64,000 bases of DNA from Archivesica marissinica (taxonomy: Eukaryota > Mollusca > Bivalvia > Venerida > Vesicomyidae), in the NCBI GenBank assembly GCA_014843695.1, contig CM026404.1:54701321-54765320 (forward strand). Reading direction: 5' to 3'. The notes beneath the pieces were generated by a model. It ran no database searches. It saw nothing but the letters and a program-made list of their open reading frames with translations, and was not told the origin of the DNA. Below, piece by piece: positions 48,971 through 59,464 of the stretch (within the stretch, counting starts at the first letter, position 1; each line of letters begins with the position of its first letter). Both the position numbers and the translations under genes were made by a program.

Positions 48971-51434
48971 ATAGCCATTAAAGGGGTGACTGGTGCAACA
49001 ATATATCCTTGATGCCATAGCCCTTAAAGGGTTGACTGATGCAGCAATATATCCTTGATGCCATAGTCCTTAAAGAGGTAACTGATGCAACAATATATCC
49101 TTGATGCCATAGCCCTTAAAGGGGTGACTGATGCAGCAATATATCCTTGATGCCATAGTCCTTAAAGAGGTAACTGATGCAACAATATATCCTTGATGCC
49201 ATAGCCCTTAAAGGGGTGACTGATGCAACAATAGATCATTGATGCCATAGTCCTTAAAGAGGTAACTGATGCAACAATATATCCTTGATGCCATAGCCCT
49301 TAAAGGGGTGACTGATGCAACAATAGATCATTGATGCCATAGCCCTTAAAGAGGTGACTGGTGCAACAATATATCCTTGATGCCATAGCCCTTAAAGAGG
49401 TGACTGATGCAACAATAGATCCTTGATGCCATAGTCCTTAAAGGGGTGACTGATGCAACAATATATCATTGATGCCATAGTCCGTAAAGGGGTGACTGAT
49501 GCAACAATATATCCTTGATGCCATAGTCCTTAAAGAGGTGACTGATGCAACAATATATCCTTGATGCTATAGTCCTTAAAGAGGTGACTGATGCAACAAT
49601 ATATCCTTGATGCCATAGCCCTTAAAGAGGTGACTGATGCAACAATAGATCCTTGATGCCATAGTCCTTAAAGAGGTGACTGATGCAACAATATATCCTT
49701 GATGCCATAGCCCTTAAATAGGTGACTGATGCAACACTAGATCCTTGATGCCATAGCCCTTGAAGAGGTGACTGATGCAACAATAACCTTGATGCCATAG
49801 CCCTTGAAGAGGTGACTGATGCAACAATATATCCTTGATGCCATAGCCCTTAAATAGGTGACTGATGCAACACTAGTCCTTGATGCCATAGCCCTTAAAG
49901 GCTGATGTAACAATAGATCCTTGATGCCATAGCCCTTGAAGAGGTGACTGATGCAACAATAGATCCTTGATGCCATAGCCCTAAAGAGTGACTGATGCAA
50001 CAATAGATCCTTGATGCCATAGTCCTAAAGAGGTGACTGATGCAACAATATATCTTGATGCCATAGCCCTTAAAGAGGTGACTGATGCACACTAGATCCT
50101 TGATGCCATAGCCCTTAAAGAGGTGACTGATGCAACAATAGATCCTTGATGCCATAGCCCTTAAAGAGGTGACTGATGCAACACTAGATCCTTGATGCCA
50201 TAGCCCTTAAAGAGGTGACTGATGCAACAATAGATCCTTGATGCCATAGCCATTAAAGAGGTGACTGATGCAACAATATATCCTTGATGCCATAGTCCTT
50301 AAAGAGGTGACTGATGCAACAATATATCCTTGATGCCATAGCCCTTAAAGAGGTGACTGATGCAACAATATATCCTTGATGCCATAGTCCTTAAAGAGGT
50401 GACTGATGCAACAATATATCCTTGATGCCATAGCCCTTAAAGAGGTGACTGATGCAACAATATATCCTTGATGCCATAGTCCTTAAAGAGGTGACTGATG
50501 CAACAATATATCCTTGATGCCATAGCCCTTAAAGAGGTGACTGATGCAACAATATATCCTTGATGCCATAGTCCTTAAAGAGGTGACTGATGCAACAATA
50601 TATCCTTGATGCCATAGCCCTTAAAGAGGTGACTGATGCAACAATATATCCTTGATGCCATAGTCCTTAAAGAGGTGACTGATGCAACAATATATCCTTG
50701 ATGCCATAGCCCTTAAAGAGGTGACTGATGCAACAATATATCCTTGATGCCATAGTCCTTAAATAGGTGACTGATGCAACACTAGAGCCTTGATGCCATA
50801 GCCCTTGAAGAGGTGACTGATGCAACAATATATCCTTGATGCCATAGCCCTTAAATAGGTGACTGATGCAACACTAGATCCTTGATGCCATAGCCCTTGA
50901 AGAGGTGACTGATGCAACAATATATCCTTGATGCCATAGCCCTTAAATAGGTGACTGATGCAACACTAGATCCTTGATGCCATAGCCCTTAAAGAGGTGA
51001 CTGATGTAACAATAGATCCTTGATGCCATAGCCCTTGAAGAGGTGACTGATGCAACAATAGATCCTTGATGCCATAGCCCTTAAAGAGGTGACTGATGCA
51101 ACAATAGATCCTTGATGCCATAGTCCTTAAAGAGGTGACTGATGCAACAATATATCCTTGATGCCATAGCCCTTAAAGAGGTGACTGATGCACACTAGAT
51201 CCTTGATGCCATAACCATTAAAGAGGTGACTGATGCAACACTAGATCCTTGATGCCATAGCCCTTAAAGAGGTGACTGATGCAACACTAGATCCTTGATG
51301 CCATAGCCCTTAAAGAGGTGACTGATGCAACAATAGATCCTTGATGCCATAGCCCTTAAAGAGGTGACTGATGCACACTAGATCCTTGATGCCATAACCC
51401 TTAAAGGGGTGACTGATGCAACAATATATCCTGG
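48971..51434. repeat. 46-bp minisatellite, array 1 (about 53 copies)
   Basis: Unit CCTTGATGCCATAGCCCTTA + AAGAGGTGACTGATGCAACA + ATATAT. Variant sites (AGCCC/AGTCC; GAGG/GGGG; ATATAT/ATAGAT/CTAGAT) alternate, so many stretches have a 92-bp two-unit period. Open frames on the - strand are artefacts. Confidence 0.98.
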
Positions 51435-51437
51435 ATC

Positions 51438-51551
51438 CTTAAACCCGAACCTCTTGGCTTGTTCCTTGTACGTTACCTTTGGCTAGTAAACCCCGAGGAG
51501 CTCAATGTTGCAGACGGCACAGTGGTTATTTTGGACCTCTTTGAGATGTAG
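51438..51551 (+). pseudogene. Unassigned short coding-like fragment
   Basis: Between two satellite arrays there is about 170 bp of non-repetitive sequence with balanced base composition. The + frame from 51438 reads LKPEPLGLFLVRYLWLVNPE and then EELNVADGTVVILDLFEM before TAG, 37 codons. Another - frame is open over the same bases (SGFASWPVTSYISKRSKITT). I recognise neither. It may be a fragment of a transposon or gene captured between repeats; strand and coding status are uncertain. Confidence 0.2.
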
Positions 51552-51623
51552 GATGTCACCGGCCAGGATGCAAAACCAGAGCCTCTTGAGCTTAGAAAAT
51601 GATTCATATTTCTCTTTCTTACA

Positions 51624-52387
51624 TGACACATAGACCGGGATATATTCTGCCAAACCCTGTGTATATTTCCTGTTCCTATATGACACATAGACCGGGGTAT
51701 ATCCTGCCAAACCCTGTGTATATTTCCTGTTCCTAGACCGGGATATATTCTGCCAAACCCTGTGTATATTTCCTGTTCCTATATGACACATAGACCGGGA
51801 TATATTCTGCCAAACCCTGTGTATATTTCCTGTTCCTACATGACACATAGACCGGGATATATTCTGCCAAACCCTGTGTATATTTCCTGTTCCTATATGA
51901 CACATAGACCGGGATATATTCTGCCAAACCCTGTGTATATTTCCTGTTCTTATATGACACATAGACCGGGATATAGTCTGCCAAACCCTGTGTATATTTC
52001 CTGTTCCTAGACCGGGATATATTCTGCCAAACCCTGTGTATATTTCTTGTTCCTATATGACACATAGACCGCGATATATTCTGCCAAACCCTGTGTATAT
52101 TTCCTGTTCCTATATGACACATAGACCGCGATATATTCTGCCAAACCCTGTGTATACTTCCTGTTCCTACATGACACATAGACTGGGATATATACTGCCA
52201 AACCCTGTGTATATTTCCTGTTCCTACATGTGCATAGACCGGGATATATCCTGCCAAACCCTGTGTATATTTCCTGTTCCTAGACCGGGATATATTCTGC
52301 CAAACCCTGTGTATATTTCCTGTTCCTACATGACACATAGACCGGGATATATCCTGCCAAACCCTGTGTATATTTCCTGTTCCTACA
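51624..52387. repeat. 56-bp minisatellite, locus 2 (about 14 copies)
   Basis: Same unit as at 37617, mostly in the ACATGACACAT / ATATGACACAT form. Three units lack the ACATGACACAT segment (CCTGTTCCTAGACCGGG), shortening the period to about 41 bp. Open frames on both strands reflect repetition. Confidence 0.96.
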
Positions 52388-52805
52388 GGTCACCTCATGA
52401 GCATCATACTTATCAAACATCTAAATAGCCTTCCATACTGCACAGATGGAAAGATAGTCCAGTTTGCGAATGACGTCACAGGTGTCAGTAACAGGTGCTT
52501 GGTTTATACGATACATGTTAGAACTGTCAAACAGAAAAATGAGCAATATTCACATTATATTTCAAAAATATGTAAATGTTGATTCATGTGTACCCCTAAA
52601 CCCCCTTAAGCAAAGGTATATAATTTATAAAGAAATATTTGTTTGTTTTTATAACGGGTGAATGCCATGTTGAATTCACCTGTGAGTTCATCAATTGTTC
52701 TAATTTATACATAGTTACACATGTAGACTAGCTCAGAGTGTATTTTTGACCCATTTGTGAGCAATGCTGCTTTTCCATGAAAATGAATAAAACAAAATGC
52801 AAAGG
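52388..52805. other. Unassigned stretch
   Basis: AT-rich; open frames of 61-65 codons with no recognised domain. No repeat was identified. Confidence 0.4.
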
Positions 52806-52984
52806 TTAACCCTTTCAACACCACAGACCTCTAAATAGGCTTACAAAAAGTGTAGATCCAGATGAGCCGGCTCGTTACCCATTTTGATAAATGAACTTGT
52901 CCAAATGTGATTTTCTGATTCATTTATTGGTTTATGAATATCATGGACCAGTCCACGTGAGTTACTTGGTGTTGAAAGGGTTAA
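52806..52984. mobile_element. TTAA-flanked hairpin MITE, copy 4 (deleted, 179 bp)
   Basis: Begins TTAACCCTTTCAACACCACA and ends GTGTTGAAAGGGTTAA, same orientation as copy 1. About 66 bp are missing from the middle: sequence jumps from GAGCCGGCTCGT straight to TACCCATTTTGATAAATGAA. The right half of the central palindrome is lost. Confidence 0.87.
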
Positions 52985-53041
52985 CAGAGTTGACAATAAA
53001 ACTGGTTTCCTGGCCAGTAGGAGTGCAAGATATATTATCCA

Positions 53042-53183
53042 TTAGTATGCACTGGTGTGGGACAAGGATATTCCACTCAAGTAGTCGTCAGAATATGTCG
53101 TCAGTAACTCGGTAGAGCCTCGTTTCTAATGATAGTCGGACCACTCGGGTGGAATATCCTTTCGCACACCTGTGCATATGTAG
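53042..53183. repeat. Imperfect foldback
   Basis: GCACTGGTGTGGGACAAGGATA + TTCCACTC at the left pairs with GGGTGGAATATCCTTTCGCA + CACCTGTGC at the right. The arms are about 30 bp and the centre carries a second, weaker inverted match. MITE-like. Confidence 0.65.
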
Positions 53184-53276
53184 GGTACTCTTAGTCATTA
53201 AACCTTTGCATGCTAGCGGCAGATAAAATCACTTTTGCAAACAGCATTGTGATCAGGACCTAATAGAATAAGTATA

Positions 53277-53695
53277 GGATATAAGCCTCAAATGGATCCA
53301 ATATGTAAAACGAGACGGATCTGTAGCCCAGTGGTAAAACGCTGGACTGGTAATCCAGGGATCGCAGGTTCGATCCCCCATCTGACCTTAATAAAATTAA
53401 CAGTCTTTCAGATGGGACGTTAAACCGAGGTCTCGTGTCGGTGCTTTACACCGTGCACGTAAAAGAACCAGAGGAGACTCTGTAATGGGTCTATGTCTGT
53501 ATCATTGCACTATCCTCCAAAATCTAAAATTACTAATCTCTTCAGGAGGCGTTGCTCATATGGGCAACCGGTAGCGACGATAAATAAACGTAAAACACAC
53601 AAAATATGTAAAATATTGGTACTGTCTTCGGCGCTACATGCCTCACACAGTCCAATATTTTACATATTGGATCGTTTTTGGCTTATATCCTTGTT
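53277..53695. mobile_element. Foldback element split by a SINE
   Basis: The left arm (GGATATAAGCCTCAAATGGA + TCCAATATGTAAAA) and right arm (CCAATATTTTACATATTGGA + TCGTTTTTGGCTTATATCC) are inverted copies. The SINE at 53311-53602 sits inside the left arm. Disregarding the SINE and one copy of its target duplication, the arms become symmetrical. Confidence 0.75.
53311..53602 (+). mobile_element. tRNA-derived SINE, family 1, copy f (full length)
   Basis: The only + strand full copy. Head CGGATCTGTAGCCCAGTGGT with box B GGTTCGATCCCC, core GATGGGACGTTAAACCGAGG and GTGCACGTAAAAGAACC, tail GGTAGCGACGATAAATAAAC. Perfect 11-bp target duplication AATATGTAAAA at 53300-53310 and 53603-53613. The intact duplication suggests a relatively young insertion. 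The anticodon-loop position reads CTGGTAA, so the head may derive from a tRNA with anticodon GGT (Thr), an inference. Confidence 0.93.
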
Positions 53696-54034
53696 CTATT
53701 TAGGATCTAATGACAAGAAGTATTTTGTATTTATCTCCCCTTTGTCAATGAATTCAATATTCAAATACACTTTACTTCATTACTTCATTATTTCAATGCA
53801 AGATATTATTTGCTATTCTCCATTTATTTCTATGCTCTTGTTTGAAATAGTGCAATGCTTTGTCTTAAATTGTTCATTTTAAATGCACATGTTTTCTGTT
53901 ATATGTATTTAGTTTATCGAGCTAGTTGAAGGATATGGCTTGCATTGTGTCGGACATAATTATATTTTACAACTGTTTCATCGTCTAGACAAGTTTGATT
54001 TTAAATTTCCAATGTCCTGGATCTCTTCTTTGCG
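53614..54034. other. Unassigned AT-rich stretch
   Basis: Apart from the right arm of the foldback (to 53695), nothing is recognised. Confidence 0.4.
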
Positions 54035-54235
54035 AATTTAGTTTAGTTAAATTGCGAAACAAGTTTTTACAAAGTTAGAATAATCGCTCCCGAGACCTGA
54101 ATCCATGAGGGAGAGAGAAAAAGTGTTTTGCCTAAGGACACAACAATTGTGGTTCTCCCAGGGCTCGAACTCACAACCTCTTGATTGCGAGGCGAAAACC
54201 ATGTCCATTGCATCATGGAGGCTTCACTCTACACC
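54035..54235 (-). mobile_element. tRNA-derived SINE, family 3, copy b
   Basis: On the - strand: head with CCATGATGCAATGGACATGG (box A-like) and GTTCGAGCCCTGGG (box B-like). The body contains CCTTAGGCAAAACACTTTTT and the tail GTTTCGCAATTTAACTAAAC. Related to 45430 and 62339. Confidence 0.72.
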
Positions 54236-54474
54236 TTCGATGCCTGGACCTCTTTAATTAGGTTTCAATAATTTTAACGAAATAATCTGTATGCTCAATA
54301 TGCAAACACTGGCAGATGTCAGTAGCTAGTAACTGACACTTAATATACCCCATTATAGGTCTCTATAGTTGTTCATGATTATGTAATATGCCATGAAGTA
54401 GAGCTTCACCACAGACACTTGGTGAATGGACCATTAGCATCTTTGTCATTTAGCTTTTAGGAATGCTTAAATTT

Positions 54475-54785
54475 TGTAACATGTTCAACAGATATCATGT
54501 TTTCACTAAAATATAACAATCTTAGTAAAAAATGAGATACATGTATGTTGCATATTTAAGTTATACTACTAGCTTTGTTATACCCAGTGAGTTGAAATGT
54601 ATTACCTCCCTTTATCCATAATCTTTATGCTTGCATCCTATTCACTTATAGTATTGCTGTACACTTTGATAATTAGTTGTTGTTTAGACATACCACAGTA
54701 AAATGTAATCTAATCATTGGAGTTATATATTTAATATCTCCTTCCGAAAGGACACAACATGGTGTCAGAAGTGGGATCAAATCTA
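54475..54785 (+). mobile_element. LTR-retrotransposon remnant: LTR end plus tRNA-Leu primer site
   Basis: TGGTGTCAGAAGTGGGAT at 54760-54777 is complementary to the 3' end of animal tRNA-Leu including CCA, the usual form of a minus-strand primer-binding site. It directly follows AAAGGACACAACA, a plausible LTR end. The LTR could start at TGTAACATG (54475), about 285 bp, but I cannot confirm that boundary. No gag-pol sequence follows; a 46-bp satellite begins 170 bp later. Confidence 0.6.
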
Positions 54786-54952
54786 TAGTAGTGTTCATAG
54801 TATTTCATACAAGATATTTAAACATGATTTAGGGGAGGGGGGTGGAGGCAAAATCGGCCGAAGTTGCATGTATAAGCAAGGTGACTTACTTTACTTTTAC
54901 TTTATTTTCAACTTATTTTTTGTGTCCCTATCCAGCACATCCTGGAAGACTT

Positions 54953-57900
54953 GGGTTGACTGATGCAACAATAGATCCTTGATGCCATAGCCCTTAAATG
55001 GGTGACTGATGCAACAATAGATCCTTGATGCCATAGCCCTTAAAGGGGTGACTGATGCAACAATATATCCTTGATGCCATAGTCCTTAAAGGGGTAACTG
55101 ATGCAACAATATATCCTTGATGCCATAGTCCTTAAAGGGGTGACTGATGCAACAATATATCCTTGATGCCATAGTCCTTAAAGGGGTGACTGATGCAACA
55201 ATATATCCTTGATGCCATAGTCCTTAAAGGGGTGACTGATGCAACACTAGATCATTGACGCCATAGCCCTTAAAGGGGTGACTGATGCAGCAATATATCC
55301 TTGATGCCATAGTCCTTAAAGGGGTGACTGATGCAACAATATATCCTTGATGCCATAGTCCTTAAAGGGGTGACTGATGCAACAATAGATCCTTGATGCC
55401 ATAGTCCTTAAAGGGGTGACTGATGCAACAATATATCCTTGATGCCATAGTCCTTAAAGGGGTGACTGATGCAACAATATATCCTTGATGCCATAGCCCT
55501 TAAAGAGGTGACTGATGCAACAATATATCCTTGATGCCATAGCCCTTAAAGAGGTGACTGATGCAACAATAGATCCTTGATGCCATAGTCCTTAAATGGG
55601 TGATAGATACAAACATATATCCTTGATGCCATAGTCCTTAAAGAGGTGACTGATGCAACAATAGATCTTTGATGCCATAGTCCTTAAATGGGTGACTGAT
55701 GCAACAATAGATCTTTGATGCCATAGTCCTTAAAGGGGTGACTGATGCAACAATACATCCTTGATGCCATAGTCCATAAAGGGGTGACTGATGCAACAAT
55801 AGATCCTTGATGCCATAGTCCTTAAAGGGGTCACTGATGCAGCAATAGATCCTTGATGCCATAGCCCTTAAAGAGGTGACTGATGCAATAATATATCCTT
55901 GATGCCATAGTCCTTAAATGGGTGATAGATACAAACATATATCCTTAATGCCATAGTCCTTAAAGAGGTGACTGATGCAACAATATATCCTTGATGCCAT
56001 AGTCCTTAAAGGGGTGACTGATGCAGCAATATATCCTTGATGCCATAGTCCTTAAAGGGGTGACTGATGCAACAATATATCATTGATGCCATAGCCCTTA
56101 AAGGGGTGACTGATGCAACAATAGATCCGTGATGCCATAGCCCTTAAAGAGGTGACTGATGGAACAATATACCCTTGATGCCATAGCCCTTAAAGAGGTG
56201 ACTGATGCAACAATATATCCTTGATGCCATAGCCCTTGAAGAGGTGACTGATGCAACAATAGATCCGTGATGCCATAGCCCTTAAAGAGGTGACTGATGC
56301 AACAATATATCCTTGATGCCATAGCCCTTAAAGAGGTGACTGATGCAACAATATATCCTTTATGCCATAGTCCTTAAAGGGGTGACTGATGCAACAATAG
56401 ATCCTTGATGCCATAGTCCTTAAAGGGGTGACTGATGCAACAATAGATCCTTGATGCCATAGTCCTTAAAGGGGTGACTGATGCAACACTATATCCTTGA
56501 TGCCATAGTCCTTAAAGGGGTGACTGATGCAACAATAGATCCTTGATGCCATAGCCCTTAAAGGGGTGACTGATGCAACAATAGATCCTTGATGCCATAA
56601 TCCTTAAAGAGGTGACTGATGCAACAATAGATCCTTGATGCCACAGCCCTTAAAGGGGTGACTGATGCAACAATAGATCCTTGATGCCATATCCCTTAAA
56701 GAGGTGACTGATGCAACAATATATCCTTGATGCCATAGTCCTTAAAGGGGTGACTGATGCAACAATATATCCTTGATGCCATAGTCCTTAAAGAGGTGAC
56801 TGATGCAACAATAGATCTTTGATGCCATAGTCCTTAAATGGGTGACTGATGCAACAATAGATCTTTGATGCCATAGTCCTTAAAGGGGTGACTGATGCAA
56901 CAATAAATCCTTGATGCCATAGTCCATAAAAGGGTGACTGATGCAACAATAGATCCTTGATGCCATAGTCCTTAAAGGGGTCACTGATGCAGCAATAGAT
57001 CCTTGATGCCATAGCCCTTAAAGAGGTGACTGATGCAACAATATATCCTTGATGCCATAGCCCTTAAAGAGGTGACTGATGCAATAATATATCCTTGATG
57101 CCATAGTCCTTAAATGGGTGATAGATACAAACATATATCCTTAATGCCATAGTCCTTAAAGAGGTGACTGATGCAACAATATATCCTTGATGCCATAGTC
57201 CTTAAAGGGGTGACTGATGCAGCAATATATCCTTGATGCCATAGTCCTTAAAGGGGTGACTGATGCAACAATATATCATTGATGCCATAGCCCTTAAAGG
57301 GGTGACTGATGCAACAATAGATCCGTGATGCCATAGCCCTTAAAGAGGTGACTGATGGAACAATATACCCTTGATGCCATAGCCCTTAAAGAGGTGACTG
57401 ATGCAACAATATATCCTTGATGCCATAGCCCTTGAAGAGGTGACTGATGCAACAATAGATCCGTGATGCCATAGCCCTTAAAGAGGTGACTGATGGAACA
57501 ATATATCCTTGATGCCATAGCCCTTAAAGAGGTGACTGATGCAACAATATATCCTTTATGCCATAGTCCTTAAAGGGGTGACTGATGCAACAATAGATCC
57601 TTGATGCCATAGTCCTTAAAGGGGTGACTGATGCAACAATAGATCCTTGATGCCATAGTCCTTAAAGGGGTGACTGATGCAACACTATATCCTTGATGTC
57701 ATAGTCCTTAAAGGGGTGACTGATGCAACAATAGATCCTTGATGCTATAGCCCTTAAAGGGGTGACTGATGCAACACTAGATCCGTGATGCCATAACCCT
57801 TAAAGAGGTGACTGATGCAACAATAGATCCTTGATGCCACAGCCCTTAAAGGGGTGACTGATGCAACAATAGATCCTTGATGCCATATCCCTTAAAGAGG

Positions 57901-58567
57901 TGACTGATGCAACAATATATCCTTGATGCCATAGTCCTTAAAGGGGTGACTGATGCAACAATATATCCTTGATGCCATAGTCCTTAAAGAGGTGACTGAT
58001 GCAACAATAGATCCTTGATGCCATAGTCCTTAAATGGGGTGACTGATGCAACAATATATCCTTGATGCCATAGCCCTTAAAGGGGTGACTGATGCAACAA
58101 TAGATCATTGATGCCATAGTCCTTAAAGAGGTGACTGATGCAACAATATATCCTTGATGCCATAGCCCTTAAAGGGTTGACTGGTGCAACAATATATCCT
58201 TGATGCCATAGCCCTTAAAGGGTTGACTGATGCAACAATATATCCTTGATGACATAGCCCTTAAAGGGTTGACTGGTGAAACAATAGATCCTTGATGCCA
58301 TAGTCCTTAAAGGGTTGACTGATGAAACAATAGATCCTTGATGCCATAGTCCTTAAATGGGTGACTGATGCAAGAATATATCCTTGATGCCATAGTCCTT
58401 AAATGGGTGACTGATGCAACAATATATCCTTGATGCCATAGTCCTTAAATGGGTGACTGATGCAACAATATATCCTTGATGCCATAGCCCTTAAATGGGG
58501 GGACTGATGCAACAATATATCCTTGATGCCATAGCCCTTAAATGGGGGGACTGATGCAACAATAGAT
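54953..58567. repeat. 46-bp minisatellite, array 2 (about 78 copies)
   Basis: Same unit family as at 48971. It contains a large internal duplication: a block of about 25 units beginning near 55638 recurs near 56788 (1150 bp later, 25 x 46), and the part beginning near 56098 recurs 1196 bp later (26 x 46), so one unit was gained. Rare variants (GGGTGATAGATACAAACATA) mark the duplicated block. Confidence 0.98.
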
Positions 58568-58904
58568 TACATCACAATTATTGTACTGGATTAAGTGTGA
58601 GGATATTGGATTGATGCATAGTCACTGTCAAACACGGCCCGTGGAATACATGTTACTTTATTAGGCATGACTCAGTCATAGCGCTACATTAAGTAATATG
58701 TTCACTGATAGTATAATATATTTCAAGTCATGAGTGTCGGGTGAATGTCTCAGTAACTTAATATTCTCCATGTATTGTGATAGTTAGAAAAACCAACGAA
58801 ATAAAGACTTTGATATAAGTTTAGTTTAGTTTATACAAATTTATTTTAGCTCGATTTCGAAACTAATTATAAGTTACAGGTGTACCATTACAAACTCTGT
58901 CTAG
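58568..58904. other. Stretch upstream of DHRS7 exon 1
   Basis: Mostly unassigned AT-rich DNA. At 58815-58878 a fragment of a SINE family 3 tail is visible (ATTTATTTTAGCTCGATTTC). This region plus the next would hold the promoter if 59341 is the true start. I see no clear TATA box or initiator. Confidence 0.4.
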
Positions 58905-59340
58905 GTAGTATGGACTGGACCACTATCAGTATGTGTGTTTTACGTTTATTTATCGTCGCTACCGGTTGCACATATGAGCGACGCCTCCTGAAGAGATTAG
59001 TCATTTTAGATTTTTGGAGGATAGTGCAATGATACAGACAGACATTCCAGAGTCTCCTCTGGTTCTTTTACGTGCACAGTGTACAGCACCAACACGAGAC
59101 CTTGGTTTAAAGTCCCATCTGAAAGACTGTTAATTTTATTAGGGTCTGACTGGGGATCGAACCTGCGATCCCAGGATTACCAGTCCAGCGTCACAGCGTG
59201 TTACCACTGGACTACAGATCCGTCTGTCACTATCAGTAGAATGGACTGGACTAATATCTGTCTTATATTGTAGGTAGTATGGACTGGACCACTATCAGTA
59301 GAATGGACTGGATCAATATCTGTTTTATATTGTAGATAGA
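58905..59340. repeat. 62-bp repeat duplicating the DHRS7 start region, split by a SINE
   Basis: ATGGACTGGACCACTATCAG or ATGGACTGGA followed by TAATATCTG recurs at 58910, 59241, 59279 and 59303. The real start ATGGAGTGGTGTACTATAGC follows at 59341. 59241 to 59303 and 59279 to 59341 are both 62 bp. Each upstream ATG opens a short frame closed by TAG before the real start, so a transcript including them would carry upstream ORFs. A SINE interrupts the first copy. Confidence 0.85.
58932..59227 (-). mobile_element. tRNA-derived SINE, family 1, copy g
   Basis: On the - strand: head CAGACGGATCTGTAGTCCAG, box B GGTTCGATCCCC, and the shared tail at 58932. Perfect 11-bp target duplication CACTATCAGTA at 58921-58931 and 59228-59238. 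The tRNA-like head has an extra GCTGTGAC relative to other copies. It sits about 110 bp upstream of the DHRS7 start codon. Confidence 0.92.
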
Positions 59341-59464
59341 ATGGAGTGGTGTACTATAGCTGAGGTCCTTGTTACCTCGTACATTGTTGTACAGTTGGTG
59401 AGACTGTGGCTAGCAGACTGTGATCTACAGTTACAGTGGGCTGACAAGCTTGGCAAATCTACAG
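59341..59464 (+). CDS. DHRS7: DHRS7 first coding exon (membrane anchor)
   Basis: ATG at 59341 opens 41 codons plus one base. The translation begins MEWCTIAEVLVTSYIVVQLV and continues RLWLADCDLQLQWADKLGKS: a short lumenal/N-terminal piece, a hydrophobic helix of about 15-18 residues (about 7-24), then the LADCDLQLQWAD segment that matches the conserved ADGDLTLLWAE-like region after the membrane helix of vertebrate DHRS7. The start was chosen because ME/NW at the start is typical and the upstream ATGs run into stops. Donor GTAAAT. The last 25 coding bases are copied in the array immediately downstream. Confidence 0.88.

Noticed and set aside
55638..57518. Four 74-codon - strand frames that look like a gene family
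   Set aside because: They are windows of the 46-bp satellite. Their similarity comes from the block duplication of the array.
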